The notes below the pieces were generated by a model. The model saw only the letters and a program-made list of their open reading frames with translations. It was not told the origin of the DNA and did not search any database. A DNA stretch of 64,000 nt from Alphaproteobacteria bacterium (GTDB lineage: Bacteria; Pseudomonadota; Alphaproteobacteria; Micavibrionales; Micavibrionaceae): NCBI GenBank assembly GCA_002401695.1, contig NVTV01000004.1, forward strand, positions 97,260-161,259, read 5' to 3'. Both the position numbers and the translations under genes were made by a program. The number at the start of each line of letters is the position of its first letter. The stretch's first letter is position 1. Positions 45,000 to 53,895 of this stretch are shown in pieces.

Positions 45000-46250
45000 T
45001 TAAACCTTCACCAAAGCATGTCGCTTTTTCCCCGATGAGACTTTGATGTGGTCGCCGTTTATATCGGCGAGGGAGGCGGTTTGATCAATGCTGGAGACTG
45101 GCACATCATTGATACGTGCGCCGCCGCCTTTGATAAGGCGTCGTGCATCCCCCTTGGAGGAGCAGAGACCGGTTTCAACCAACAGCTCAATAACTTCAAT
45201 GCCGTTTTCAAGGAAGTCTTTACCGACTGTAATGCTGGGCAGATCGCCACCGACACCGCCTTGTTCGAAGACGTCTTGTGCGGTTTTTACGGCGTCTTTG
45301 GCTGCGTTCTCACCGTGGCAGAGTTTGGTTGCTTCGAAGGCCAAAATCTTCTTGGCTTCGTTGATTTCTGCGCCTTGTAGATTGCTAAGTTTTCTGATTT
45401 CCATCATGTCCAGCGTGGTAAAGCGGCGGAGCAGAGTATCGACCATAATGTCATCGACATTGCGCCAATATTGATAGTAATCATAAGGGGAGAGCATATC
45501 CGCGTTCAGCCATACCGCGCCGTTCAGGGTCTTGCCCATTTTCTTACCGTCCGGGGTGGTCAGCAGGGGCGCGGTCAAAGCAAAGAGCTGCGCACGGTCG
45601 GCTTTGTGTCCCAGATCAACACCGTTAATGATGTTTCCCCATTGGTCAGAACCACCCATTTGCAAAATAGTGCCGTTGCGGCGGTGCAGTTCAAGAAAAT
45701 CATATCCTTGCATCACCATATAGTTGAATTCCAGCAGGGTTAGCGGGCTTTCGCGTTCCAGACGTGTTTTCACGGAGTCAAAGCCGATCATGCGGTTAAT
45801 CGTAAAGAATCGCCCATAATCACGTAAAAATGCCAGATAGGACAGCTCGTCCAGCCAGTCATTATTATTGACCATCTGCGCGTCGCTCTCGCCTTCGCCG
45901 TACTTCAGGAATTGTTTGAAACAGGTGGCTTGGATGTTTCTGATGTTGTCGTTGATCGTATCATCATCCAATAGAACGCGTTGTTCATCCTTGAAGGAAG
46001 GATCGCCGATTTTGGATGTGCCGCCGCCCATCAGAGTGATTGGTCTGTGTCCGCATTGTTGGAACCAGTGCAGCATCATAATGCCCGTTAAATTCCCGAT
46101 ATGTAAGGATTTAGCCGTTGCATCGAACCCGATATAAGCGCTTTGTGTGCCTTCGCATAGTTTTGCGTCCAAGGCTTCAAAATTGGAACATTGGTTGATG
46201 AAGCCACGTTCCTCAAGGATGTTTAGAAAATCTGATTTATAACTGGTCAT
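45000..46250 (-). CDS. tyrS: Tyrosyl-tRNA synthetase
   Basis: 416 aa, class I. AYIGFDATAKSLHIGNLTGI carries the HIGN motif, GGSDQWGNIINGVDLGHKAD binds tyrosine, and KKMGKTLNGAVWLNADMLSP is the KMSKS-type loop (KMGKT). The C-terminal S4 domain (VETGLCSSKGDARRLIKGGG) binds the tRNA. It diverges from anmK, an arrangement common in alphaproteobacteria. Confidence 0.98.
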   Translation of the reverse strand: MTSYKSDFLNILEERGFINQCSNFEALDAKLCEGTQSAYIGFDATAKSLHIGNLTGIMMLHWFQQCGHRPITLMGGGTSKIGDPSFKDEQRVLLDDDTINDNIRNIQATCFKQFLKYGEGESDAQMVNNNDWLDELSYLAFLRDYGRFFTINRMIGFDSVKTRLERESPLTLLEFNYMVMQGYDFLELHRRNGTILQMGGSDQWGNIINGVDLGHKADRAQLFALTAPLLTTPDGKKMGKTLNGAVWLNADMLSPYDYYQYWRNVDDIMVDTLLRRFTTLDMMEIRKLSNLQGAEINEAKKILAFEATKLCHGENAAKDAVKTAQDVFEQGGVGGDLPSITVGKDFLENGIEVIELLVETGLCSSKGDARRLIKGGGARINDVPVSSIDQTASLADINGDHIKVSSGKKRHALVKV

Positions 46251-46327
46251 GCTTATTCACTCTGATATATTATTTTATCTTATTTGTATAACAGCAAATA
46301 TAAAGGACTCTCAAGGGGTTTGTAAGT

Positions 46328-47395
46328 ATGGGCGCACATAAAGTTTATAGAGCTATTGGATTAATGTCGGGAACGTCTTTGGACGGGGTGATTGATGTTG
46401 CCTTGATTGAAACGGATGGGCATGGCTATGTGAAGCCGTTGCGTTACTACGCACACCCGTATGATATTGCGGTTAGGGATAAGGTGCGTGCCTGTTTCGG
46501 TAAGACGGCGCGTGATGCGCAGATTGACGAAGTAGAACAACTGGTTACCGATATTCATATCGATGCGGTGAAGGGATTGGGCGAGAAGGCGGATATTATT
46601 GGCTTTCACGGACAGACGGTTACGCATAAGCCTGATGATGGATTTACGTGGCAGCTTGGTGATGGACAAGTTTTGGCCAAGGCAACGGGTATGGATGTGG
46701 TGTGTGATATGCGCCAAGCTGATATTAAGGCAGGCGGGCAGGGCGCGCCGTTATTGCCACTGTATCATCAGGCTTTGTTTTCTGATCATGATAAGCCCGT
46801 GGCGGTTTTGAATTTGGGCGGGGTGGCGAATATTACTTATATGGCGGAAGATGGCGGGTTGATTGCTTTTGATTGCGGGCCTGCCAATGCGCTTATGGAT
46901 GATTTTATTAAATCCAGAACAGGTGAGGATTTTGACAAGGGTGGGCGCATGGCGTCGCGTGGTGCGATATTAGAAAATGTGGTGCAGGATTTCCTTGCTG
47001 ACCCATATTTCACGAAAGCGCCACCGAAATCTCTGGATCGTGATCATTGGTCGATTGAGTGTGTGCGTTATGCCTCCACGGCGGATGGTATGGCGACTTT
47101 GTTGGAGATGTCGGTTTGTGGGATCGAGAAAGCGATGGATTATTTACTGCAAAAACCTGCGCGCATTTATGCTGCGGGTGGTGGACGTTATAATGAATTT
47201 ATGCTGGCTATGATCGCCAAACATCTGGGTATTCCCGTTGAGAATATTGATGTATTAGGTTGGAACGGTGATGCAACTGAGGCAGAGGGGTTTGCTTATT
47301 TGGCTGTACGTTCTTTGCTTGGATTGCCTTTGACCTTGCCTGCAACAACTGGTGTACCAAAGGCTTTGACGGGCGGCGTTCTGTGCGCGGCATAG
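46328..47395 (+). CDS. anmK: Anhydro-N-acetylmuramic acid kinase
   Basis: 355 aa. It opens and phosphorylates 1,6-anhydroMurNAc from wall recycling. The ATP motif IGLMSGTSLDGVIDVALIET, the GFHGQTVTH block, GQGAPLLPLYHQALFS, and the ASKF-type LNLGGVANITYMAEDGGLIA and FDCGPANALMDDF are diagnostic. It works with AmiC-type amidases and lytic enzymes in peptidoglycan turnover. Confidence 0.97.
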   Translation: MGAHKVYRAIGLMSGTSLDGVIDVALIETDGHGYVKPLRYYAHPYDIAVRDKVRACFGKTARDAQIDEVEQLVTDIHIDAVKGLGEKADIIGFHGQTVTHKPDDGFTWQLGDGQVLAKATGMDVVCDMRQADIKAGGQGAPLLPLYHQALFSDHDKPVAVLNLGGVANITYMAEDGGLIAFDCGPANALMDDFIKSRTGEDFDKGGRMASRGAILENVVQDFLADPYFTKAPPKSLDRDHWSIECVRYASTADGMATLLEMSVCGIEKAMDYLLQKPARIYAAGGGRYNEFMLAMIAKHLGIPVENIDVLGWNGDATEAEGFAYLAVRSLLGLPLTLPATTGVPKALTGGVLCAA

Positions 47396-47442
47396 TTTCT
47401 TAATGGCTTGATTTTAAACATAGAATATGGTTTTTACCCGTT

Positions 47443-48435
47443 ATGACACGTATTTTAGCATTAAACGAAAAATCAATCGCCGAGGCGGCTGCTATCTTAA
47501 AGGGTGGTGGCTTGGTTGGTATGCCGACGGAAACGGTTTATGGTTTGGCGGCGAATGCGTGTGATGGTGTTGCGGTGGCCAAGATCTTCGCGGCGAAAGG
47601 TCGTCCGCAATTTAATCCGTTGATTGTTCATGTGAATGATCTTGACGAGGTGCGCGTCTTTGCGGAGCTCAGCACACAAGACGAGATTATCGCGCAGAAA
47701 TTCTGGCCGGGGGCGTTGACTCTAATTTTGAAACGTAGGGAAAATTGCATTTTATCCGATTTGGTGAGTGCAGGCTTGCCAACTGTGGCGGTGCGTATTC
47801 CATCGCATAAAGGTGCGCGGGCATTGATCAAAGCATGCGGTTTTCCTGTTGCCGCGCCCAGTGCAAATAAATCGGGTAGCTTGAGTCCTACCACGCCTGC
47901 TCATGTTTCGCAGAGCCTAGGGCGCGCGGTCGATTTGATATTGGCGGATGGGGCATGCGCGGTTGGTTTGGAATCAACGGTGGTGGATTGCACGGGGGAT
48001 CGTCCCTATGTTTTACGCCCCGGCGGGGTGACAGCGGAGGATTTATCCGCAGCGTTGGGGGAAGAGGTTGGTTATTCTCTTGGAGAGGAAAAGAGTGAGA
48101 GTGTGAAATCTCCGGGGCAGCTTCTGAAACATTATGCACCCTCCATCCCTGTACGTCTTAATGCGATTGATCTGGAGGAAGGGGAGGCACTTCTTTCCTT
48201 TGGCGGGGTTAAGTTTATGGGTGTCAAAGGTGGCGGTGGAGTATCCGATTTACCTGATGATATGGTGCAGCACCTCAGTAAAGAGGGTGATTTATACGAA
48301 GCCGCAGCGAATTTATTTGCGATGATGCGTGCATTGGATAAGCCTGAACATAAAGCCATCGCCGTGATGAATATTCCTGATAACGGCATTGGCGTGGCGA
48401 TTAATGATCGTTTAAAACGTGCGGCGAATTCTTGA
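47443..48435 (+). CDS. L-threonylcarbamoyladenylate synthase (Sua5 type)
   Basis: 330 aa. It makes threonylcarbamoyl-AMP for the t6A37 modification of ANN-reading tRNAs. The YrdC domain (residues 10-200) shows GGLVGMPTETVYGLAANACD, AKGRPQFNPLIVHV, and ESTVVDCTGDRPYVLRPGGV. The Sua5 C-terminal domain begins with KSPGQLLKHYAPSIPVRL. The long form is Sua5 rather than the short TsaC. It may head the run of plus-strand genes that follows (gap 37 bases). Confidence 0.95.
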   Translation: MTRILALNEKSIAEAAAILKGGGLVGMPTETVYGLAANACDGVAVAKIFAAKGRPQFNPLIVHVNDLDEVRVFAELSTQDEIIAQKFWPGALTLILKRRENCILSDLVSAGLPTVAVRIPSHKGARALIKACGFPVAAPSANKSGSLSPTTPAHVSQSLGRAVDLILADGACAVGLESTVVDCTGDRPYVLRPGGVTAEDLSAALGEEVGYSLGEEKSESVKSPGQLLKHYAPSIPVRLNAIDLEEGEALLSFGGVKFMGVKGGGGVSDLPDDMVQHLSKEGDLYEAAANLFAMMRALDKPEHKAIAVMNIPDNGIGVAINDRLKRAANS

Positions 48436-48472
48436 GTTCTCAAGCCCTGCATTTTCGGATAGGGTGTAGGCC

Positions 48473-49468
48473 ATGATATCACGTAATCGACATAATACAG
48501 GTATGGGAGAGACAGGGGCGTTGCACTATGCACTGTCTTGGGTTTTGTGGCCGTTTCTGTTTGTGGGCTGTATGTCTCTTACGGCCTATGGCTTTTCATT
48601 GGATCATCCGTATTTACCGTTTGTGTTTTTTAACGGTGCTTATTTCCTGTTGATTGTTAGCCTTTTGTGGTTGGAGCGCGTGATGCCGCATGAGCGTGCT
48701 TGGCATAAATCTGATGGGCAGATTTTCGCGAACATTGCTCATACCTTGACCAGCAAAGGCACGTCGCAAATTTTATTGGTGGTGAATGCTTATATCGGGG
48801 CGGGCATCGCAACGGGCGGCGCGTCCGGCTTGTTGGGCGCGCAAATTTGGCCGTCCGATTGGCCGCTATGGGCGCAGGTGATGTTGGCGGTGGTTGGGTC
48901 TGAATTTATGCTGTATTGGGCGCATCGCACCGCGCATGAATTTATGTTTATATGGCGGTTTCACGCCATTCATCACAGCGTTCAAAAGCTATGGATTGTG
49001 AATACAGGGCGTTTCCACTTTGTTGATAGTTTGTACAGTATCGTTTTGGGCATGTTGCCGTTGCTGGCGCTGGGCGCGTCGATGGAAGTTGTGATGTGGT
49101 TGGGCGTGGTGACGGCGTTTATCGGGATGCTAACCCATTGTAATGTTGAGATGCGCTTTGGCATTTTATCATGGATATTCAATACGCCGGAAATTCACCG
49201 TTGGCATCACAGTAGAGTCCTGCGTGAGGGGAATACGAATTACGGTGAGAATGTTATGCTGTGGGATCACGTGTTTAGAACCTTTTTTCATGAAGATCGC
49301 AGACCGCCCGCGCGCATTGGTATTCATGAACATATGCCTCATAAATTCTCGGAGCAACTCATCTGGCCTTTCTTAACGAAGGAAAAGCGGCAGGTGATAA
49401 GTGATCTTCATAAGGTAAAAGAAAATGATGTTGCGGATACCATAGAGTTCCAACAGGCGGCGGAGTAA
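48473..49468 (+). CDS. Fatty acid hydroxylase / sterol desaturase family protein
   Basis: 331 aa, four or more membrane helices, di-iron His motifs: AHRTAHE (HRxxHE), HAIHHS (HxxHH), and HRWHHSR (HxxHH), plus the His in LTHCNV. The family hydroxylates or desaturates lipids and carotenoids with O2. In bacteria without sterols the target is often an acyl chain or a carotenoid. It precedes the GDP-fucose synthase gene by nine bases, hinting at a lipid-linked or envelope role. Confidence 0.9.
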   Translation: MISRNRHNTGMGETGALHYALSWVLWPFLFVGCMSLTAYGFSLDHPYLPFVFFNGAYFLLIVSLLWLERVMPHERAWHKSDGQIFANIAHTLTSKGTSQILLVVNAYIGAGIATGGASGLLGAQIWPSDWPLWAQVMLAVVGSEFMLYWAHRTAHEFMFIWRFHAIHHSVQKLWIVNTGRFHFVDSLYSIVLGMLPLLALGASMEVVMWLGVVTAFIGMLTHCNVEMRFGILSWIFNTPEIHRWHHSRVLREGNTNYGENVMLWDHVFRTFFHEDRRPPARIGIHEHMPHKFSEQLIWPFLTKEKRQVISDLHKVKENDVADTIEFQQAAE

Positions 49469-49477
49469 TAGAATATA

Positions 49478-50449
49478 ATGACGGTAGGCTGGTTGGATAC
49501 TCCATTATCTCTTGCGGGCAAACGTATTTGGGTTGCAGGACATAATGGTTTGGTCGGCTCTGCTTTGCTTCGGCGTTTAGAGCGCGAATCTTGTGAGATT
49601 TTAACTGTTGCGCGTGATGATCTCGATTTATGTCGGCAGGCCGATGTTGAGGATTGGGTCGCGGCGCAAAAGCCCGACATCATTGTTATCGCGGCGGCGA
49701 AAGTGGGCGGTATAGGCGCGAATTCCGCTCATCCTGCACAGTTCTATTACGAGAACACAATGATTGCGACCAATATCATACATAGTGCGTATTTGGCAGG
49801 TGTTGAACGATTATTATTTCTGGGATCATCATGCATTTATCCGCGCGATTGCGTGCAACCGATTGCGGAGAATGCTTTGCTGTCCGGTGCGTTAGAGCCA
49901 ACAAACGAGGCTTATGCGCTGGCGAAAATCGGTGGATTAAAAATGGCGCAATATTATCGTAAGGAATATGGCTGTGATTTTATTTCTGCGATGCCGTGTA
50001 ACCTCTATGGCGTCGGGGATTATTATGATGAATATAACGCCCACGTTATTCCGTCGTTGATTATGAAAGCCCATAAAGCAAAGATGCAGCAGGATGATGC
50101 TTTGAGCGTTTGGGGCAGTGGTATGCCTTTGCGGGAATTCCTCTATGTTGATGATCTTGCGGATGCTTTGGTACTTTTATTACAAAAATATAGTGATTTT
50201 AGACATATTAATATTGGATCAGGGCGGGAAATTACAATAAAAAATCTTATCAAAGAAATCTGTGAAGTTGTTGAGTATAAAGGGAAACTTATATTCGATA
50301 CATCAAAGCCCGATGGGACGCCAAGAAAAATACTAGACAGTCATCAATTATTCGGGATAGGTTGGAAACCTGAAATATGGCTAAAAGATGGCATAAGCAA
50401 ATGCTACGATGAGTTTTTGGAAAGATACGGGAATGAGCAAGGCGGGTAA
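49478..50449 (+). CDS. fcl: GDP-L-fucose synthase
   Basis: 323 aa, short-chain dehydrogenase/reductase fold. It epimerises and reduces GDP-4-keto-6-deoxymannose to GDP-L-fucose with NADPH. RIWVAGHNGLVGSALLRRLE (NADP loop), LGSSCIYPRDCVQPIAENAL, the catalytic YALAKIGG (Tyr and Lys), and LPREFLYVDDLADA-like MPLREFLYVDDLADALVLLL mark the family. GDP-mannose dehydratase (gmd) is not in the window. It overlaps the next gene by 17 bases. Confidence 0.94.
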   Translation: MTVGWLDTPLSLAGKRIWVAGHNGLVGSALLRRLERESCEILTVARDDLDLCRQADVEDWVAAQKPDIIVIAAAKVGGIGANSAHPAQFYYENTMIATNIIHSAYLAGVERLLFLGSSCIYPRDCVQPIAENALLSGALEPTNEAYALAKIGGLKMAQYYRKEYGCDFISAMPCNLYGVGDYYDEYNAHVIPSLIMKAHKAKMQQDDALSVWGSGMPLREFLYVDDLADALVLLLQKYSDFRHINIGSGREITIKNLIKEICEVVEYKGKLIFDTSKPDGTPRKILDSHQLFGIGWKPEIWLKDGISKCYDEFLERYGNEQGG

Positions 50450-51335
50450 TATTGCGCCGGTAATTTTGATTGGTCGACCGAATATGCGGTTGTGCCCGTC
50501 TGCGCGTGATAAAGTGCCACATTCTTTTCTACGGGTTCTATCCAAATATTCCTTATTCCAAAATACAGTTCTTCGCGCCTTGGCCTTTCAAGCGCCCATT
50601 ATTGTTTGTCACGAATCCTATCATCGTTTGGTACAACAGCAGTTGGATGAAATTAAAGTTAGACCGCGGGTTATAATTTTAGAGCCTGAATATAAGGGGG
50701 GTACTTCTTCTGTTACGCTGGCGGCGTTTTATCTGAAAAATCAGGGGGAGCGCATGCTCATCCTGCCGAGTGATCATGTTCTGGAGGATGCGGGGTTTGA
50801 GGCGTGTGTCTATGACGCTTTGGATAAGGTAGAAAACCATATTGTGCTTTTCGGTGTGAAGCCGTCACGGGGGGAAAACGGATATGGGTATATTACGTGT
50901 GCAGAAGAACAGGGTGCCAGCCGTAAGGTTGCTCGTTTTGTGGAAAAACCGGATGCTAAATACGCACAAAAATTATTTAAAGAGCCTCATTGTTTCTGGA
51001 ATACAGGGATTTTTCTCTCTCGTCCGCGTATATTTCTTGATGAATTGAAAAAGTTTGAACCGGAAACCCATAAATATTGCCAACGGGCATTTTATGCTGG
51101 TCAGGAAGATGGTAGTATATATCTTCTGGCGGGGGACGATTTTTCGAAAATTTTACCAATGTCGGTGGGGCATGCTATTTTAGAAATGTGCCAAAAGGTA
51201 TATATGTATGAAATGTCAGTGTCTTGGAATGATCTGGGACGGTGGCCCCAAATTATCAGATTAAAAGTACAATCAATTTTTAAAAGAGAAAAGCGTATTA
51301 ATAATGAGCCAAGACCCCACAGAAGAGCCTCCTAA
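50433..51335 (+). CDS. Mannose-1-phosphate guanylyltransferase-like protein with degenerate active site
   Basis: 300 aa from ATG 50433, which has GGAAAG upstream. The fold is that of ManC/AlgA nucleotidyltransferases: ILPSDHVLEDAGFEACVYDA (DxD-like), GYGYITCAEEQGASRKVARF, FVEKPDAKYAQKLF, WNTGIFLSRPRIFLDELKKF and SVSWNDLGRWPQI. The N-terminal signature, normally GGxGTRLWP...R..PKQF, reads VILIGRPNMRLCPSARDKVP and HSFLRVL, so the Gly-rich loop and the Lys of PKQF are lost. The cupin half of full-length ManC is missing. It is probably catalytically weak or inactive, perhaps a regulatory paralogue. It overlaps its neighbours on both sides. Confidence 0.75.
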   Translation: MSKAGNIAPVILIGRPNMRLCPSARDKVPHSFLRVLSKYSLFQNTVLRALAFQAPIIVCHESYHRLVQQQLDEIKVRPRVIILEPEYKGGTSSVTLAAFYLKNQGERMLILPSDHVLEDAGFEACVYDALDKVENHIVLFGVKPSRGENGYGYITCAEEQGASRKVARFVEKPDAKYAQKLFKEPHCFWNTGIFLSRPRIFLDELKKFEPETHKYCQRAFYAGQEDGSIYLLAGDDFSKILPMSVGHAILEMCQKVYMYEMSVSWNDLGRWPQIIRLKVQSIFKREKRINNEPRPHRRAS

Positions 51336-51942
51336 AACAGAAGGTGTTCGCTATTCTTTTGGAAATGATTGTCGTCGTTCTACACGTACAGAAGATGCCT
51401 TTGAAGAGAAACTGGATAGGAAATCTATTTTCTTAAGTCCGGGGGAGTCACATTGTCTGGATGAGGACAAAAAAATGCTGGTAGGTGTCGTTGGCGCAGG
51501 CATTTGTATGACGATCTTTGATGACAAACTACATTTCGGTGTTATGGCTTGTCCACTGATTACGCCGCAAATGTGCGCGGCTTTTCCTAAATTCGATCAG
51601 ATTGATGATGCGCTCATCGCAAAAATTGTTGAACCGATTGGTGATGCAATATCCGAAATGAAGAAACGTGGCGCAGCCAAAAGTCGTATCCGTATTCGTT
51701 TGTTTGGTGGTGCAGATTTGGAAGATGATGCACAAGAATGCGGAACAAAGAATTATATTTTCATTAAGGAATATCTGAAAAGCAAACAGTTACCTGTGAT
51801 GGGAGAGGATATTGGCGGTACGCACCTTCGTCGTGTGCATTTCCTACCCGATACCGGCAGTGTAACGCGCTTTTCCTTGAGACGAGGCAATGATTTTGAA
51901 GATTTAAAACAGGCTGAATTATCGTATTTTAGCACGTTGTAA
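51304..51942 (+). CDS. CheD-like protein lacking the catalytic Cys-His dyad
   Basis: 212 aa. The C-terminal 110 residues match CheD, the chemoreceptor glutamine deamidase: IRLFGGADLEDDAQECGTKN, then IKEYLKSKQLPVMGEDIGGT and HLRRVHFLPDTGSVTRFSL. In CheD the catalytic Cys sits in LGSC and the His in NHF. Here the same places read GAGICMTIFD and VMACPLI, so Cys is replaced by Gly and His by Cys. An N-terminal extension of about 45 residues is charged and perhaps disordered. No chemotaxis gene is nearby; it overlaps the sugar nucleotide gene by 32 bases, an unexpected context. Confidence 0.75.
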   Translation: MSQDPTEEPPKTEGVRYSFGNDCRRSTRTEDAFEEKLDRKSIFLSPGESHCLDEDKKMLVGVVGAGICMTIFDDKLHFGVMACPLITPQMCAAFPKFDQIDDALIAKIVEPIGDAISEMKKRGAAKSRIRIRLFGGADLEDDAQECGTKNYIFIKEYLKSKQLPVMGEDIGGTHLRRVHFLPDTGSVTRFSLRRGNDFEDLKQAELSYFSTL

Positions 51943-52038
51943 ATTTTTTCTACGTACCGTACGTTCATTTTGTTTTTATTTTGCACATAAAACCGTTACA
52001 AAGATTATATCTATATAGAAATATTTGAAGGGGATGTT

Positions 52039-52860
52039 ATGTCTGCTGTAAAGAAAACCGCCAAGGTCGGTTTATATTTGTTGAGTTTTTTCGTTGTTTT
52101 GTTGATTGGTGGCGCTGTTTATCTCTATACCAATATGGACTCGCTTGCCAAGCAGTTGACCGAACAGATCGCGAGCGATGCGCTTGGTGTTCCTGTGCAT
52201 GTCGGCGAGATGAAAATCACGCTGGAAGACCTCAAAATTGTTGTGCAGGATATACGTATTGCAAATCCTAAAGGGTATGAAAATCCCAACGCGATTACGA
52301 TTAAATCCATTGTTATTGATGGTGATAATTTTTCAAGAGATCTGTTAACTTTTTCGCATATTTCTGTAAGCGGTACGCATGTTAATCTGGAAGTCGATCG
52401 TAACGGCACGAATTTGGGTGATATCAAAAGTAATATTGCAAATAGCAGTTCGCCGACATCGTCCGGTCATAAAAATACGGGCGATCATAAAGAAGATAGT
52501 ATTAAGGTTGTTGTGAAAAAGTTTTCTTTAACCGGTGCGCAGATCAGCCCATCGGTCACCTTGTTGGAGGGCGATTTGCCGACCGTTACTGTGCCTGATA
52601 TTCACTTGACGGGAATAGGGCAAAAGGAAAATGGTATTCTGGCAGAAGAAGCGATTGCGCAAATCATGGATGCGGTTTTGCAAGAATTTAATAAATCTGC
52701 AAATGGCGCAGGGTTCTTGGAGGGCGTGTCTTTGAAGATGCTGAATTCAATGGGTGTCAGTACTGCGGATGTGTTTAAAAAGAACCTAAAGAAAAGCTAT
52801 AATAAAGAAGTTGAGGGTTTTAAGAAGGGTTTTGGAGAGCTTAAGTCTCTGTTTGAATAG
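52039..52860 (+). CDS. AsmA-like periplasmic protein
   Basis: 273 aa. AGGGGATG precedes the ATG. One membrane anchor (residues 8-30, VGLYLLSFFVVLLIGGAVYL), then an AsmA-type N-terminal repeat region (SDALGVPVHVGEMKITLEDL, and KIVVQDIRIANPKGYENPN). Residues 150-170 are a Ser/His-rich linker, and the end is helical. AsmA-like proteins sit in the periplasm and affect outer membrane lipid assembly. Function here is inferred by family style only. Confidence 0.75.
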   Translation: MSAVKKTAKVGLYLLSFFVVLLIGGAVYLYTNMDSLAKQLTEQIASDALGVPVHVGEMKITLEDLKIVVQDIRIANPKGYENPNAITIKSIVIDGDNFSRDLLTFSHISVSGTHVNLEVDRNGTNLGDIKSNIANSSSPTSSGHKNTGDHKEDSIKVVVKKFSLTGAQISPSVTLLEGDLPTVTVPDIHLTGIGQKENGILAEEAIAQIMDAVLQEFNKSANGAGFLEGVSLKMLNSMGVSTADVFKKNLKKSYNKEVEGFKKGFGELKSLFE

Positions 52861-52872
52861 TGGTTTTCTTGT

Positions 52873-53895
52873 ATGTCTTTGGCTTTAAATACATTATTAC
52901 ACCAAATTCAAAGTGGGTCGTTTGGTCTTGACGGTCGGCGGATTGTTTTTTTGAATGCGATGTTCCATTCGGATCTATCTGTGCTGCGTGAGCGTGATTT
53001 AACAGTTCAACAACATTTTAAACCTTATGAAAATGCGTTGGTAGGAGCTGGTTTTACCGTGCAACCGGATATTCCGTGTGATGATGGGGCGTATGATGCT
53101 GTGTGTCTTCTTGTCCCTAAAAATATGGTGGAAGCCCGTTATTTTCTGGCGCGGGGCATTCGGTTGTTGCGCCGCGGGGGAGTTTTAATTTGCGCGGCAG
53201 AGAACAAAGCTGGCGGGACGCGATTGAAAAAAATGATGCATAGTTTCGGTGTGCAGGACTTATGTGATGATGCCAGAAATAAGGCGCGCGCGGTTTGGGG
53301 CATCGTTCATGATGTGCAAGAAGACGAGCTTGAAAAGGCATTAAATGCGGGGGGTGTTCAAGATATTTTAGATGGAAAATTTACATCACAGGCAGGTGTC
53401 TTTGGCTGGGATAGGGTTGATAAAGGCTCTGAACTTTTAACGCAGTATCTTCCGCTAGATTTAAAAGGGCGTGGTGCAGATTTTGGCTGTGGGTATGGTT
53501 ATTTATCTGAATTTTTGCTTTCAAATTGTCCAAAAATAAAACAGCTTAGCTGTCTTGATGCAGATTATAGAGCTGTAGAGTTATGCCGGAAAAACCTTGC
53601 ACAATTTAATCAGGATACGCAGTTTATGTGGTGCGATTTGACGCAACGTGACGGCGGTTTAAAAAATCTGGATTTTGTGGTGATGAATCCACCATTTCAC
53701 GATGGTAAAAACACGGATTTATCGATAGGGAAAAATTTTATAGAAACGGCACATCAATCGTTGCGCCGCGGTGGGCGTTTATGGATGGTCGCCAATAATC
53801 ATTTGTCTTATGAACATGTTTTAAATCACATGTTTTTGAAGTGTGATAAGGTTTATGAGGGGCAGGGGTTTAAGATTCTTGTCGCTCTGAAATAG
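52873..53895 (+). CDS. RsmC-like class I methyltransferase
   Basis: 340 aa. Residues 180-320 carry the SAM fold: LKGRGADFGCGYGYLSEFLL (motif I), CLDADYRAVELCRKNL (motif II), and the N6-type FVVMNPPFHDGKNTDLSIGK (NPPF motif), followed by FIETAHQSLRRGGRLWMVAN. An N-terminal half homologous to the MTS fold without the SAM site is typical of RsmC, which methylates 16S rRNA G1207. The rRNA role is the most likely; RlmG-type G1835 methylation is an alternative. It overlaps the tail of the converging ATPase gene by 26 bases. Confidence 0.85.
   Translation: MSLALNTLLHQIQSGSFGLDGRRIVFLNAMFHSDLSVLRERDLTVQQHFKPYENALVGAGFTVQPDIPCDDGAYDAVCLLVPKNMVEARYFLARGIRLLRRGGVLICAAENKAGGTRLKKMMHSFGVQDLCDDARNKARAVWGIVHDVQEDELEKALNAGGVQDILDGKFTSQAGVFGWDRVDKGSELLTQYLPLDLKGRGADFGCGYGYLSEFLLSNCPKIKQLSCLDADYRAVELCRKNLAQFNQDTQFMWCDLTQRDGGLKNLDFVVMNPPFHDGKNTDLSIGKNFIETAHQSLRRGGRLWMVANNHLSYEHVLNHMFLKCDKVYEGQGFKILVALK

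Noticed and set aside
51951..51964. Short palindrome ACGTAC-C-GTACGT in the gap after the CheD-like gene
   Set aside because: Six-base arms are too short to call an operator or terminator without other support.
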